Source: Euryarchaeota archaeon TMED117
GTDB taxonomy: Archaea > Thermoplasmatota > Poseidoniia > Poseidoniales > Poseidoniaceae
Direction of reading: 5' to 3'
Assembly (NCBI GenBank): GCA_002171315.2
Contig: NHFS02000035.1
Span: forward strand, 7,203-19,902
DNA length: 12,700 nt
The notes beneath the pieces were generated by a model. It did no database searches. It was not told the origin of the DNA and was given only the letters and a program-made list of their open reading frames with translations. Position 1 is the stretch's first letter. Each line of letters begins with the position of its first letter. Shown piece by piece: positions 1-8,159 of the stretch. The position numbers and the translations under genes were made by a program.

Positions 1-1142
1 TCCGTTAAATTTGAGCGACAAACATTGCGAACAAGATGTTGCATTTCCATCGACAAATCATTCGGTATCCATCGAAGTAAAGCATGTTCGTCGAGGAGTG
101 ATACGTCTTCAGGATTGATCATTCGCTCTGCCGGAACTGGGAAAGGAAGCATAAGGAACGGGGGTATTGCTGTATGCACATCTGCAGAGACATCGCCAAG
201 AACGACTTGTTCAACGTATGCCCGAACATCGTCGCTTTCTTCAGGCAAAGGTGTCGAATCATCATACATCAGAATTGCAAGTGGATGACCACCTAATCGC
301 TCAGCAATTTCAGTTCTCTTTTCACCTTCCATCTCTTCCCCAAGTAATTGTATGGCCTGCTTTGTCTCAAGCGGCCCTAAGGAAACAACAGGGCCTTCTA
401 TTGCAAATGGCTGCGGTTCTCTACCAATGAGAATCGTTGGAATGTTTAATTCTTTGAGGGAAGAAAAGAATTGAGAAAATGCCTCTTGGTGCCGTTCGCT
501 GACAGCCTGAATATCATCGATGATAACAACCGTTTCTTGCTGACCAGTAAAAACAGATGCATAGGCAGAAGCATCATACATCATTGTGGTTTCAAAGCCA
601 AAACGTTGCATCAACATTGAGACATCGGTGTAAGCATCAATTCCTGCCCAACGCACTTCCATTCCTTCTTTCGCAACAGTTTCTGCAAGAGAACGGGCCA
701 AGGTTGACTTTCCAATTCCAGGTAATCCACGTAGATGAATTTGCTTTCTTTCATTGACATATTCCAACAATTGTTCTGATTCTTTTTCTCTTCCAATTAG
801 CGAAGTGTATGTTGGTGCTTGGCCAAAAATCTTCACTGATGAATCATGTCGAGATGCGATCGTTTCATCACTCTTCTGAAGAACATAATTCCGTCCTTCT
901 TCAGTGATATGGATTACTTTTCTTTTTCTTCGACCTCCTCCTAAAACATGAGCTTGTCGCGTGAAAAGAAGTTCTTTTTCTTCAAGAGTAGACATAGGTT
1001 GAAACAATGCAGAACGAACCACTCCTATGCCATCTGCAATACCTTCTAGAGAAAGGGAACGAGGCACATCCCAGGCGGATTCAAGGGACGATGGATGCGA
1101 TTCCAACCATCGTAAAATCCGTAGCATTGAGGGTGATAACAT
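1..1142 (-). CDS. Winged-helix STAND/AAA-type ATPase, probable signal-transducing regulator (C-terminus off the left edge)
   Basis: An open reading frame without stops runs leftward off the window, giving about 380 visible residues. Residues 1-90 look like a winged-helix DNA-binding domain, with a basic wing (GGGRRKRK near 68-75) followed by VIHITEEGR. A linker (SLIGREKE, 114-121) leads to an NTPase domain with Walker A GLPGIGKST (139-147), Walker B VVIIDD (205-210) and a STAND-style GGHPLAI motif (284-290). STAND proteins such as MalT couple ligand sensing to oligomerisation, usually through C-terminal repeats; that part is missing here. The start is uncertain. ATG at 1142 opens directly into the winged helix and leaves 106 bp for promoters shared with divergent uvrC. 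ATG at 1172 and ATG at 1250 are also in frame, the latter overlapping the uvrC start. The target genes and ligand cannot be read from the sequence. Confidence 0.8.
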   Translation of the reverse strand, partial: MLSPSMLRILRWLESHPSSLESAWDVPRSLSLEGIADGIGVVRSALFQPMSTLEEKELLFTRQAHVLGGGRRKRKVIHITEEGRNYVLQKSDETIASRHDSSVKIFGQAPTYTSLIGREKESEQLLEYVNERKQIHLRGLPGIGKSTLARSLAETVAKEGMEVRWAGIDAYTDVSMLMQRFGFETTMMYDASAYASVFTGQQETVVIIDDIQAVSERHQEAFSQFFSSLKELNIPTILIGREPQPFAIEGPVVSLGPLETKQAIQLLGEEMEGEKRTEIAERLGGHPLAILMYDDSTPLPEESDDVRAYVEQVVLGDVSADVHTAIPPFLMLPFPVPAERMINPEDVSLLDEHALLRWIPNDLSMEMQHLVRNVCRSNLT

Positions 1143-1248
1143 GTTGAGTCCTAGATGAACGAAGCAGGTCATGCCTTTGGATTTGTCCGCTTCATGTGCG
1201 AGAGGAAGAAATACGTGTTCTTTTGACCTATGAGTGTGAGCAATTTCC
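1143..1248. promoter_or_regulatory. Divergent intergenic region between the STAND ATPase gene and uvrC
   Basis: This 106-bp gap must hold the promoters of both genes if the ATPase starts at 1142. I see no convincing TATA box or ribosome binding site for either gene. An in-frame stop at 1237-1239 fixes uvrC translation to the ATG at 1249. The same stretch is open on the minus strand, so it could instead encode a 36-residue N-terminal extension of the ATPase. Confidence 0.35.
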
Positions 1249-2976
1249 ATGCCGGTCGATGCTGCATCCATTGATTTGCCGGCATCCCCTGGCGTATATC
1301 TTTTCAAAACAAATGAAGGAAGAGTACTCTATGTTGGCAAAGCCACTCGTTTGAATGAACGAATACGCTCGTATTTTGCCACCAATCCTGATCGTCAAAT
1401 GATTCCCGAACTTGTTTCTCGCTCTGATGATGTTGAATGCATCGTTACGACGACTCCACAGGAAGCTTTGATCCTTGAACGCCAACTCATTCGAGAGCAT
1501 AAACCACGTTTCAATTCGATGTTAAAGGATGACAAATCGTACCCATATCTGGTCCTCACTGCAGAGGAATACCCGCGTATTATGTACACACGTCATCCTC
1601 CCAAGAAAGCGCATCGCTGGGGTCCATTTCCCAATGCCGGAGCAGCCAAGCAAGTCATGCAATTACTGCGACGCCATTTTGGAATTCGTGACTGTAAGGA
1701 ATTATTACCACAGGGATGCTTAGCAATGCACATTGGATTGTGTACAGGTCCCTGTATCGATGCTAAAGGATACGATGAGCAAGTTTCAATGGTCAAGAAA
1801 ATTCTCAATGGAGAAGCAACCGAATTGCTCGAGGAACTTGGAACGAAGATGGATGATTGTTCGGCCAACATGATGTTTGAACGAGCAGCATATTACAGAG
1901 ACCAGATCCGATCGATACGAACAACGATTGGCCAACATGTCGTTTCCAGTAAATTATACCGTGACTGTGATGCTATTGGTTTTGCTGAACAAGGCGACCT
2001 TGCTGCATTGATTGTCCTGCATGCAGATGATGGCGTCGTCAAGGGCCAAGAAGTATGGCCATATGTTCATCGAGGAGATATTGGAGAAACTGTAAGCCAT
2101 TTCATTAGTGAACACTATGTCAACAGAAGGCCTCCTCGGCTCTTGCTTACACCTACTCCACTTCTCGATGGATTGCAAGAATGGTTGGATGAACGGCGCG
2201 GTTCTGCTGTTGAAGTGCGAACGCCAATTCGAGGTGATATGGTTACACTACGAACGCTTGCAGATCAAAATGCTGAAATTCAAGTCGCTCGATTATCGAA
2301 TAAATCAAGTGGCTCATTGGAACAACGAGCTGCAGATGAAGCAGCCCTCTTGCTGGGTGTTGAACAAATGAATCATGTCGTTTGTTTTGATATGGCTCAA
2401 TTACAAGGCGATGAACGAGTCGGTGCAAGTGTTGTCATGCGGAATGGTCGACCTGCAAAGAAAGAATATCGGACATACATTGTAAAAGGCGATGCACTGG
2501 ATGATTTACGAATGATGAAAGAAGTTGTAGAACGATGGATGAAACGGCAAGAGGAATGGCCAGACCTGTTACTTCTCGATGGTGGACAAACTCATCTGGA
2601 TATTATTCGAACGTTACTCCAAGAACACGGGATTCAAGATCGGTTCCAATTAGCGGCACTCGCAAAGCGTGAGGAAACCCTCTTTAGAGATGCAAAGGAA
2701 CCCATTGTGCTTGATCGAAGAGGAAGGGTATTCGTCCATGCTCGAGATGAAGCACATCGTTTTGTCAACACATTCCACAGAAAAAGAAGAAAAAAATCAC
2801 GCTTGGGCGACCCATTAGAAAACGTCCTTGGCCTAGGAGCCAAGAAATTGCAGACACTCATTCGTCATTTTGGAGGACGGCAAGGTATCAGCAATGCAAG
2901 TATTGACGATCTCAAGACTGTTCCAGGAATTGGCCCATCACTTGCTGACAGAATTCACGAAGCTTTGCATCGCTAA
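1249..2976 (+). CDS. uvrC: UvrABC excinuclease subunit UvrC
   Basis: UvrC makes both incisions around DNA lesions during nucleotide excision repair, after UvrA and UvrB load. All family modules are visible in its 575 residues. The N-terminal GIY-YIG nuclease has GVY (15-17), YVG (28-30), R38/R40 and E77. Four cysteines (149, 157, 165, 169) match the pattern of the known Fe-S site. A UVR motif that contacts UvrB lies near 203-223. The RNase H-like 5' nuclease carries D381, D444 in LLLDGGQ and H503. A tandem helix-hairpin-helix (about 525-573) closes the protein. The length is slightly under that of many bacterial UvrCs (about 600 residues). An in-frame stop at 1237 supports the 1249 ATG. The protein appears fully functional. 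In archaea UvrABC is generally viewed as acquired from bacteria. The gene ends in a stop overlapping that of the convergent surface-protein gene. Confidence 0.97.
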   Translation: MPVDAASIDLPASPGVYLFKTNEGRVLYVGKATRLNERIRSYFATNPDRQMIPELVSRSDDVECIVTTTPQEALILERQLIREHKPRFNSMLKDDKSYPYLVLTAEEYPRIMYTRHPPKKAHRWGPFPNAGAAKQVMQLLRRHFGIRDCKELLPQGCLAMHIGLCTGPCIDAKGYDEQVSMVKKILNGEATELLEELGTKMDDCSANMMFERAAYYRDQIRSIRTTIGQHVVSSKLYRDCDAIGFAEQGDLAALIVLHADDGVVKGQEVWPYVHRGDIGETVSHFISEHYVNRRPPRLLLTPTPLLDGLQEWLDERRGSAVEVRTPIRGDMVTLRTLADQNAEIQVARLSNKSSGSLEQRAADEAALLLGVEQMNHVVCFDMAQLQGDERVGASVVMRNGRPAKKEYRTYIVKGDALDDLRMMKEVVERWMKRQEEWPDLLLLDGGQTHLDIIRTLLQEHGIQDRFQLAALAKREETLFRDAKEPIVLDRRGRVFVHARDEAHRFVNTFHRKRRKKSRLGDPLENVLGLGAKKLQTLIRHFGGRQGISNASIDDLKTVPGIGPSLADRIHEALHR

Positions 2977-5900
2977 TTGAATTCGTCATTCTGCATGGCT
3001 TCGAAAGGATCGATTCCCTCTTCATAACCACCGACTTGACGATCAACAAGGCCAGCCATCTGAGCGAAATCGGATTCTGATAAGCCCATCTTCTGTGCTT
3101 TGAGCAGAGAATTCTTTGATTCACGTGCAGCTCTCTTCTTTCGCTTCTTCTTACGGCGTCTGCGTATGAGGAGAATCAATAGGATAAACACAACGGCTGG
3201 ATATGCCCAGAATTGACCTAGAAGATACATCCAAGTCACTTGCAATCGGATGGTGACTTCATCATCGAGACCGTCTGGAGGAATCGTATAGGTAATCACC
3301 TGGCGCCCATCTTCCGTAGAGAGAACCATATTGCCCTGCGTTGATGTTGCTTCAATAGCCTTGATTCCTTTTGGTAGTGTGAAACTCACTGGGCCTGACA
3401 AATCCAATTCGGTTTCTTCATGCATTGTCGTATCCCACGAACCAGTCGAGAAGGTCAAAGCCTCACCATCTTCTGGAGGGAAGGTTATACCATCTGTTGA
3501 AACTATGCTGTTTGAGAACATCGTCGAGATGCTATCGATCATCGAAACCATTGGAGATAGGAACGGCGAGCGTATTGAATCTTCAGTAAGTAATGAGAAT
3601 GTCAACAAATCCAAATCTCCTGAGAAAAGATCACCCCATGGGCTGGATATTGCGAGGGTATACCTCACCTTTGGAATCTTAATCGAAACGCTTAGAGGAA
3701 TCTCATCGCCTACTATTGGCCCGGGTTCGCCAAGTCCAGCAAGACTGGTTTTAATCTCAAAATCACCAATATCGACTTCGTTAAATGGTGAATCTTCAAA
3801 TTCAGTGAGTTCCTTTGACAGTATCTGTATTTCATTGGTTAATTTGACACCAACATCTGTTCCAAGATCCATCAAACCTTCTGAAGTAAGATTGAATTCT
3901 ATGAGTCTGTCTGGATCACAATCAGCCTCTGAAGAATCAGGATCAAGACATTGTCGAATAACCTTCGGATCATCTGTCCTACCCATTATATCGCCCATTA
4001 ATCGAACCAGGTCACTTGGAATAACATCCATTCTTATGGTCGTATCATCATTAACATCGTAGTACCCTTGTGGCAAAGCGACTCGGTGAACAACAGCACT
4101 GGCTTCGAGACCAAACTCGACAGATACAGATTTAGTCCACTCGTTAACATCGAACGTATCGAAGTCAATGTCAAGTGAAGTCGATACACACGTTTTCTGG
4201 GTTTGGACACAAATTACATCGCCTGCTGCATTGGAAATTGGATGATTGTATGTGTAAGGAGAAGGACCTGCAATTGATATTTCATTGCGATTATCACCCT
4301 CGAGAGAATGTTGGAGGATAATTCTATCCTCACCGTCTATGGTTTCAATCCAACTCGGTAAAATCAATTCCAACGTAATCTCTGTTGGAGGTAAATCTGA
4401 TGGAATCATACTTTCAAGGAAATCGGTATTCAGAACAGTTTCGAGAGAAAGACCTGCATCCATTACTCGACGTAAATCCTCTTCTGTGATGCTGTTTATT
4501 TGTGTTGAGAATTGTGTTTCGGGGATATTGTCCTGGATAATATCGAGTAAACCAAGATTGAATGTATTGCTTGTTGAACGAAGATAAATCGGATGATTAT
4601 ATCCCATTGCAGAAGGGCCCTGAATACAGTATGAGAGGGTTGCTGGAGGCGTCACTGTTTCTGAACAACCTGTTGAGTGCGTGTAATTCAGCCCACCTGC
4701 TGCACCTTGTATTCCATCTGCTACAGAATCACTTACCCACGTTAATTGACCCATCTCGATATTTTGATTTCCAGGAATTGAATCGGAAAAGGCATCCCCA
4801 ATTGAATCAACGGGGAATTGATCGGTAAAGTCATCCAATGGAGCAATTCCATTTTCATATGCAAGACGAATTCCATCGGAAGTAATCTGAGGGATTGTAG
4901 CAAGTTCTGACAACTCGACAAGAGAAATCCCCCAGTCCGTCATCGTATTTTGATCCAGATATTTCAATCCAGCAATGAAGTCGATTTGGACAGCTTGTTC
5001 ATTGAATAAATCAACTTTGAGATAAAGAGAAATTGCTTCATCATTAGGATCAAGTTCAACCACTTGGGTGGTTGATGAATTTCGGTATGCCATGGTAAGG
5101 CTCACTGTTTGGTCAATCCGAGAATCGCCAACTCCTGCATCGAGATTATCGACAGTCCACTCACCTGCAAAGTATGCAGGAGGGCCTGGTCGAGCAGCAA
5201 CGGAACCATTGCTATCAACGCCGATGATCGTTGCGTAATCTGGTGGATTGATTGAAAATGTTGATGCATGACCTGGCTCAGCGAAAACATCGAATTTTGT
5301 TGTAAGCTCAGAACCCATGATCAAGAGACCTTGATACGCTCGTTCCAAGTCTAAATCTGAATTATTGAGAAGATTGAACGTACTTGTTGACAAGCTGATG
5401 TCGGCTATTGTCGAGAAGCATAATGGAGGGTCGAACACGTTGTTTTGACTTGCCCCTTCTCCACCATAAATCGAATCTATTGAAGCATCTGTTGTGCAAG
5501 GAATTGTCGTGCTTCCTTCTGTATAGGACGTATCGTATTGTGTGTTAATGCCGTTTACAGTTCCAAATCCTGATGAAAGAAGGTCTTGAATTGTGCTCTG
5601 GACTTCTCCTAGCATTCGATCGCCAACTGTTCCAGAGCCGTCGTCATAAGCAAAGTAACTACGAATCATGTCTGCTGGAATTCCATCATTTACATCCAAG
5701 CCATCGTTCGCAAGTGCTGTTTGAATCAGTGGATCATCGAGGCCGACTTTACTTCTATCAAATTCTCGAATCGCCCAACTCAACGAAAGTGTAATTCTGG
5801 AAGTATCCTCCAAATCAAAGTCATAGGTTCCTCGAATCCAATCCTGCTGATGTGGTGTTCCATCGTCATTCGAATCGTAATCATCACATTCGCTCATTCC

Positions 5901-6020
5901 CGCAACATCGCATGCGGCCATGCCATCAGCAGAGACGAGAGGTGCGAGGATTGGTATCACGAAAAACAGTGTTAAACAGAGACTGAAAAGACGGAGTTTC
6001 CAAATATTCTCGGCTTCCAT
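2973..6020 (-). CDS. Large exported surface protein with one C-terminal membrane anchor, function unknown
   Basis: I do not recognise a named family for this 1015-residue protein. Residues 1-31 form a classic signal peptide: a basic K8/R10, a hydrophobic core and a plausible cleavage near SA-DG. Just after it lie C37 and C45 and an acidic DxDxNDDG-like loop (about 47-54) resembling a calcium-binding loop. The ectodomain is rich in Asp, Ser, Thr and Ile and looks beta-rich. Its cysteines come in local pairs (near 175/200, 451/464, 604/610 and 690/697), suggesting disulfides outside the cell. Near 930-952 is one transmembrane helix, followed by an Arg/Lys cluster (about 953-963) and a roughly 50-residue cytoplasmic tail, so the expected topology is type I. 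GAGGT at 6024-6028 supports the ATG at 6020. A role in the cell envelope is inferred from topology only. Confidence 0.85.
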   Translation of the reverse strand: MEAENIWKLRLFSLCLTLFFVIPILAPLVSADGMAACDVAGMSECDDYDSNDDGTPHQQDWIRGTYDFDLEDTSRITLSLSWAIREFDRSKVGLDDPLIQTALANDGLDVNDGIPADMIRSYFAYDDGSGTVGDRMLGEVQSTIQDLLSSGFGTVNGINTQYDTSYTEGSTTIPCTTDASIDSIYGGEGASQNNVFDPPLCFSTIADISLSTSTFNLLNNSDLDLERAYQGLLIMGSELTTKFDVFAEPGHASTFSINPPDYATIIGVDSNGSVAARPGPPAYFAGEWTVDNLDAGVGDSRIDQTVSLTMAYRNSSTTQVVELDPNDEAISLYLKVDLFNEQAVQIDFIAGLKYLDQNTMTDWGISLVELSELATIPQITSDGIRLAYENGIAPLDDFTDQFPVDSIGDAFSDSIPGNQNIEMGQLTWVSDSVADGIQGAAGGLNYTHSTGCSETVTPPATLSYCIQGPSAMGYNHPIYLRSTSNTFNLGLLDIIQDNIPETQFSTQINSITEEDLRRVMDAGLSLETVLNTDFLESMIPSDLPPTEITLELILPSWIETIDGEDRIILQHSLEGDNRNEISIAGPSPYTYNHPISNAAGDVICVQTQKTCVSTSLDIDFDTFDVNEWTKSVSVEFGLEASAVVHRVALPQGYYDVNDDTTIRMDVIPSDLVRLMGDIMGRTDDPKVIRQCLDPDSSEADCDPDRLIEFNLTSEGLMDLGTDVGVKLTNEIQILSKELTEFEDSPFNEVDIGDFEIKTSLAGLGEPGPIVGDEIPLSVSIKIPKVRYTLAISSPWGDLFSGDLDLLTFSLLTEDSIRSPFLSPMVSMIDSISTMFSNSIVSTDGITFPPEDGEALTFSTGSWDTTMHEETELDLSGPVSFTLPKGIKAIEATSTQGNMVLSTEDGRQVITYTIPPDGLDDEVTIRLQVTWMYLLGQFWAYPAVVFILLILLIRRRRKKKRKKRAARESKNSLLKAQKMGLSESDFAQMAGLVDRQVGGYEEGIDPFEAMQNDEFN

Positions 6021-6023
6021 GAT

Positions 6024-6028
6024 ACCTC
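6024..6028 (-). promoter_or_regulatory. Ribosome binding site of the large surface protein
   Basis: On the minus strand, GAGGT followed by ATC precedes the ATG at 6020. It matches the archaeal anti-Shine-Dalgarno tail, although the spacing of 3-4 bases is short. Confidence 0.5.
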
Positions 6029-6036
6029 TACAATCC

Positions 6037-6056
6037 GAAGTCCTTCAAAGGACTTC
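6037..6056. repeat. Inverted repeat with 9-bp arms in the divergent promoter gap
   Basis: GAAGTCCTT (6037-6045) and AAGGACTTC (6048-6056) are perfect reverse complements separated by CA. The element lies 17 bases before the surface-protein ATG and 27 bases before the likely taw2 ATG. It could be a dimeric repressor operator serving both genes or a hairpin in the surface-protein leader. It is too far from any gene end to be a terminator and has no T-run. Confidence 0.6.
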
Positions 6057-6083
6057 CCCATAGGAGTGGTCAGTGGCGTGGTT

Positions 6084-7196
6084 ATGGAGGAACTTGTTGC
6101 AGTCATTGTCCCAATACAGTTTGGAGAGCAGATGTATGAACATCTGCGTCGAAAAAAGGCATTGAACAAACAGTACACGCCTGTACGAGTCAATGAAGAA
6201 CTTGCTCTTCCAATTTATTCCACAACTCCTCCAGAGTTCTCAACTGATATTCCTTACAGAATTGAGAAGATAATGTTTGAACATTCGCCCCCGTCATTAA
6301 ATCCTCATCAACAAATTGAGGCGGTGGTTCGAAGGTATATTTCGACAGACATGGAGCATATTATAGAATTAATTCCTACAAAATGGGAGCGATTAGATGA
6401 TCTTATTCTCTTTCCTAAAGAAGCGTTTACTCAACCAATTTGGGATGACATAATTGAAGATACATTTGACTTCTTCACACAGATTGCAGACGTATTACAA
6501 GCACGAAGGATTGGAAGACAACATCCTATTGCAAACGATACAATCCGCTCCTCTCAAATGGAATTATTGCTTGGAGATTCTGGTTGGGTCGAAGTAAAAG
6601 ACAATGGCCTATACTACGGATTTGATGCATGCAAAGTGATGTACTCCTCTGGCAATGTTACAGAACGTCATCGAATGGGGGCTCTCGATGTTAAGGAAGA
6701 AATCATTGTTGATGCCTTTGCAGGTATTGGTTACTATTCTCTTCCGCTACTTATTCATGGAAAAGCCGCTCATGTTCATGCTTGTGAACTAAACCCTGAG
6801 AGCATCAAAGCGTTGCAATGGGCTGCTCAAAAGAATGAAGTTTCACAATCGATCACAATTCACAAGGGAGATAATCAAACCACACTACCAGCATTAAACC
6901 GAGTTGCAGATCGTGTTCTACTGGGCCTACTTCCAAGTTCTGAAGCAGCATGGAATCTTGCGGTTTTAGCACTCAAAGAGCAAGGTGGAAGCATGCATAT
7001 TCACATGAATGTTGAAGAAGAGCACATCGAAGAATGGACAAGGGATACAATCCAAACCTGCTTGAATTATGCTCGAGAAGACGGTCGTGATTGGTACTGC
7101 AGTCATCAGCATCTCGAGAAGGTCAAATGGTATGCACCGCGAGTACGTCACGTTGTGCTTGATGTTTCATTTTCATCGAGTAATTCTGCATCATAA
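6084..7196 (+). CDS. taw2: tRNA-Phe 4-demethylwyosine aminocarboxypropyltransferase (Taw2/Tyw2 family)
   Basis: Tyw2/Taw2 enzymes transfer the 3-amino-3-carboxypropyl group of S-adenosylmethionine to C7 of 4-demethylwyosine at position 37 of tRNA-Phe, protecting the reading frame. From the ATG at 6084 the protein has 370 residues. The family block DNGLYYGFDACKVMYSSGN (about 173-191) is followed by the SAM-binding motif DAFAGIGYY (210-218) and acidic E235 in ACELNP. LGLLPSS (280-286) and GGSMHIHMNV (about 301-310) match Tyw2 rather than its relative Trm5, which methylates G37. The 6084 ATG gives a usual N-terminus (MEELVAVIVP); a GTG at 6066 would add six residues. The last 49 bp overlap the convergent cyclophilin gene. 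Family membership is clear; the choice of Taw2 over Trm5 is inferred from these motifs. Confidence 0.9.
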   Translation: MEELVAVIVPIQFGEQMYEHLRRKKALNKQYTPVRVNEELALPIYSTTPPEFSTDIPYRIEKIMFEHSPPSLNPHQQIEAVVRRYISTDMEHIIELIPTKWERLDDLILFPKEAFTQPIWDDIIEDTFDFFTQIADVLQARRIGRQHPIANDTIRSSQMELLLGDSGWVEVKDNGLYYGFDACKVMYSSGNVTERHRMGALDVKEEIIVDAFAGIGYYSLPLLIHGKAAHVHACELNPESIKALQWAAQKNEVSQSITIHKGDNQTTLPALNRVADRVLLGLLPSSEAAWNLAVLALKEQGGSMHIHMNVEEEHIEEWTRDTIQTCLNYAREDGRDWYCSHQHLEKVKWYAPRVRHVVLDVSFSSSNSAS

Positions 7197-8122
7197 ACCT
7201 TAACGTCCACAGACTCAACTTTTTGACTCGAGACAAACATCATCACGCCACCAATTCCTACAGCAATACCGACCAAGATAAGAACGAGAAGTCCTGTTGA
7301 AACGCCTCCATCTTCGCCTCCATCGACTCCTTGGCCACTTAATTTCCCATCTGGATCTGCAACTCCAATCATTTCGACTTTATTGATACGAACTTCATAG
7401 ACAGGACGTCCTGCTGATGAAAATGGATTGTCAAAATCTGTACCTGTTGCATCATCAGATGTTGGTGTTTCAGCAATCGCTCGCACGTGGCTCATTCCTT
7501 GACGAACAATACCAAATGTCGCATATCCACCATCATCTCTGTTTTCAGGATCAAGCCCATGAGCCTCAGTTTCAGCGATGTACCATTGTGAATCAGCGGA
7601 GTCTTCGTCCGCACCTCGAGCCATTCCAATTGCTCCATCAACGTGACTTAGGTTCTCATCATGTTCAAGCGGAATTGTTTCTCCAGTACCACCAGAACCG
7701 CAATTCAGATTTGTAGCGGGATACACGATGACTGTTGTGCATTCAGGATCTCCTGATTGAGTGACGAAATCGTTAATCACTCGATGGAAAAATATTCCAT
7801 CATACAATCCGTCTTCAACATGTTCGACCATATTTGCAACAGTTATCGGAGCCCATTGAGGAAACAATTCAATGATAATTTCTCCATTAACTTCGTCTTC
7901 AAAGTGATCGGGCGTATATGTGACATTAATAGAAAACACAGGGTCATTGTAATACGAAAATTGCATTGGAGTCTCTTCAACAACTGGACCATCACTCCAT
8001 GTGGTTGGATCAATTCCGTTGCTTCTCCAATCAGCCTCATCTTGAGCAGAAGTGATACCTGGCATCATTAGAAACAATGCAATCAGAACAAAGGAAGTTC
8101 TGTGCAGAGCACCCTGTCGCAT
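7148..8122 (-). CDS. Exported, membrane-anchored cyclophilin-type peptidyl-prolyl cis-trans isomerase
   Basis: Cyclophilins catalyse cis-trans isomerisation of Xaa-Pro bonds. Residues 1-26 are a signal peptide ending in ITSA. The cyclophilin domain spans about 62-252, with FFHRVI (111-116, catalytic R114), F119, Q122 and GDP (124-126), then GMARG (166-170), SQWYI (178-182) and YATFG (200-204). The CypA Trp121/His126 region is replaced by an acidic, Gly-rich loop. An insertion containing C128 and C141 could form a disulfide. A Gly/Asp linker leads to one transmembrane helix (about 276-297) and a 27-residue acidic cytoplasmic tail. It should therefore act outside the cytoplasmic membrane as a tethered folding factor. 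The gene starts 37 bp after the PLP enzyme on the same strand, so it may be the last gene of that operon or have its own promoter. Its 3' end overlaps taw2. Confidence 0.92.
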   Translation of the reverse strand: MRQGALHRTSFVLIALFLMMPGITSAQDEADWRSNGIDPTTWSDGPVVEETPMQFSYYNDPVFSINVTYTPDHFEDEVNGEIIIELFPQWAPITVANMVEHVEDGLYDGIFFHRVINDFVTQSGDPECTTVIVYPATNLNCGSGGTGETIPLEHDENLSHVDGAIGMARGADEDSADSQWYIAETEAHGLDPENRDDGGYATFGIVRQGMSHVRAIAETPTSDDATGTDFDNPFSSAGRPVYEVRINKVEMIGVADPDGKLSGQGVDGGEDGGVSTGLLVLILVGIAVGIGGVMMFVSSQKVESVDVKVYDAELLDENETSSTT

Positions 8123-8159
8123 ATGTTAGCCATTATGTGCTAATTCATCAAACATGCGT
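8123..8159 (-). other. Short intergenic gap between the PLP dehydratase-like gene and the cyclophilin gene
   Basis: Only 37 bp separate the two same-strand genes. No clear Shine-Dalgarno precedes the cyclophilin ATG, and no T-run terminator follows the upstream gene. Read-through transcription is therefore plausible but unproven. Confidence 0.4.

Noticed and set aside
3331..4062. 243-codon open frame on the plus strand antisense to the surface-protein gene
   Set aside because: Its translation is Ser/Ile-rich low-complexity with no domain or motif, and it lies wholly inside a clear coding gene, so it is a shadow frame.
6066..6083. GTG start giving taw2 six more residues
   Set aside because: The ATG at 6084 yields an N-terminus typical of the family; the extra residues add nothing recognisable. 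It cannot be fully excluded.
6128..6147. Inverted repeat GCAGATG...CATCTGC inside taw2
   Set aside because: It has 7-bp arms with a 6-base loop inside coding sequence and no regulatory context, so it may occur by chance.
7757..8071. 104-codon plus-strand frame antisense to the cyclophilin gene
   Set aside because: It has no motifs and lies within the signal peptide and catalytic domain of a clear gene; treated as a shadow.
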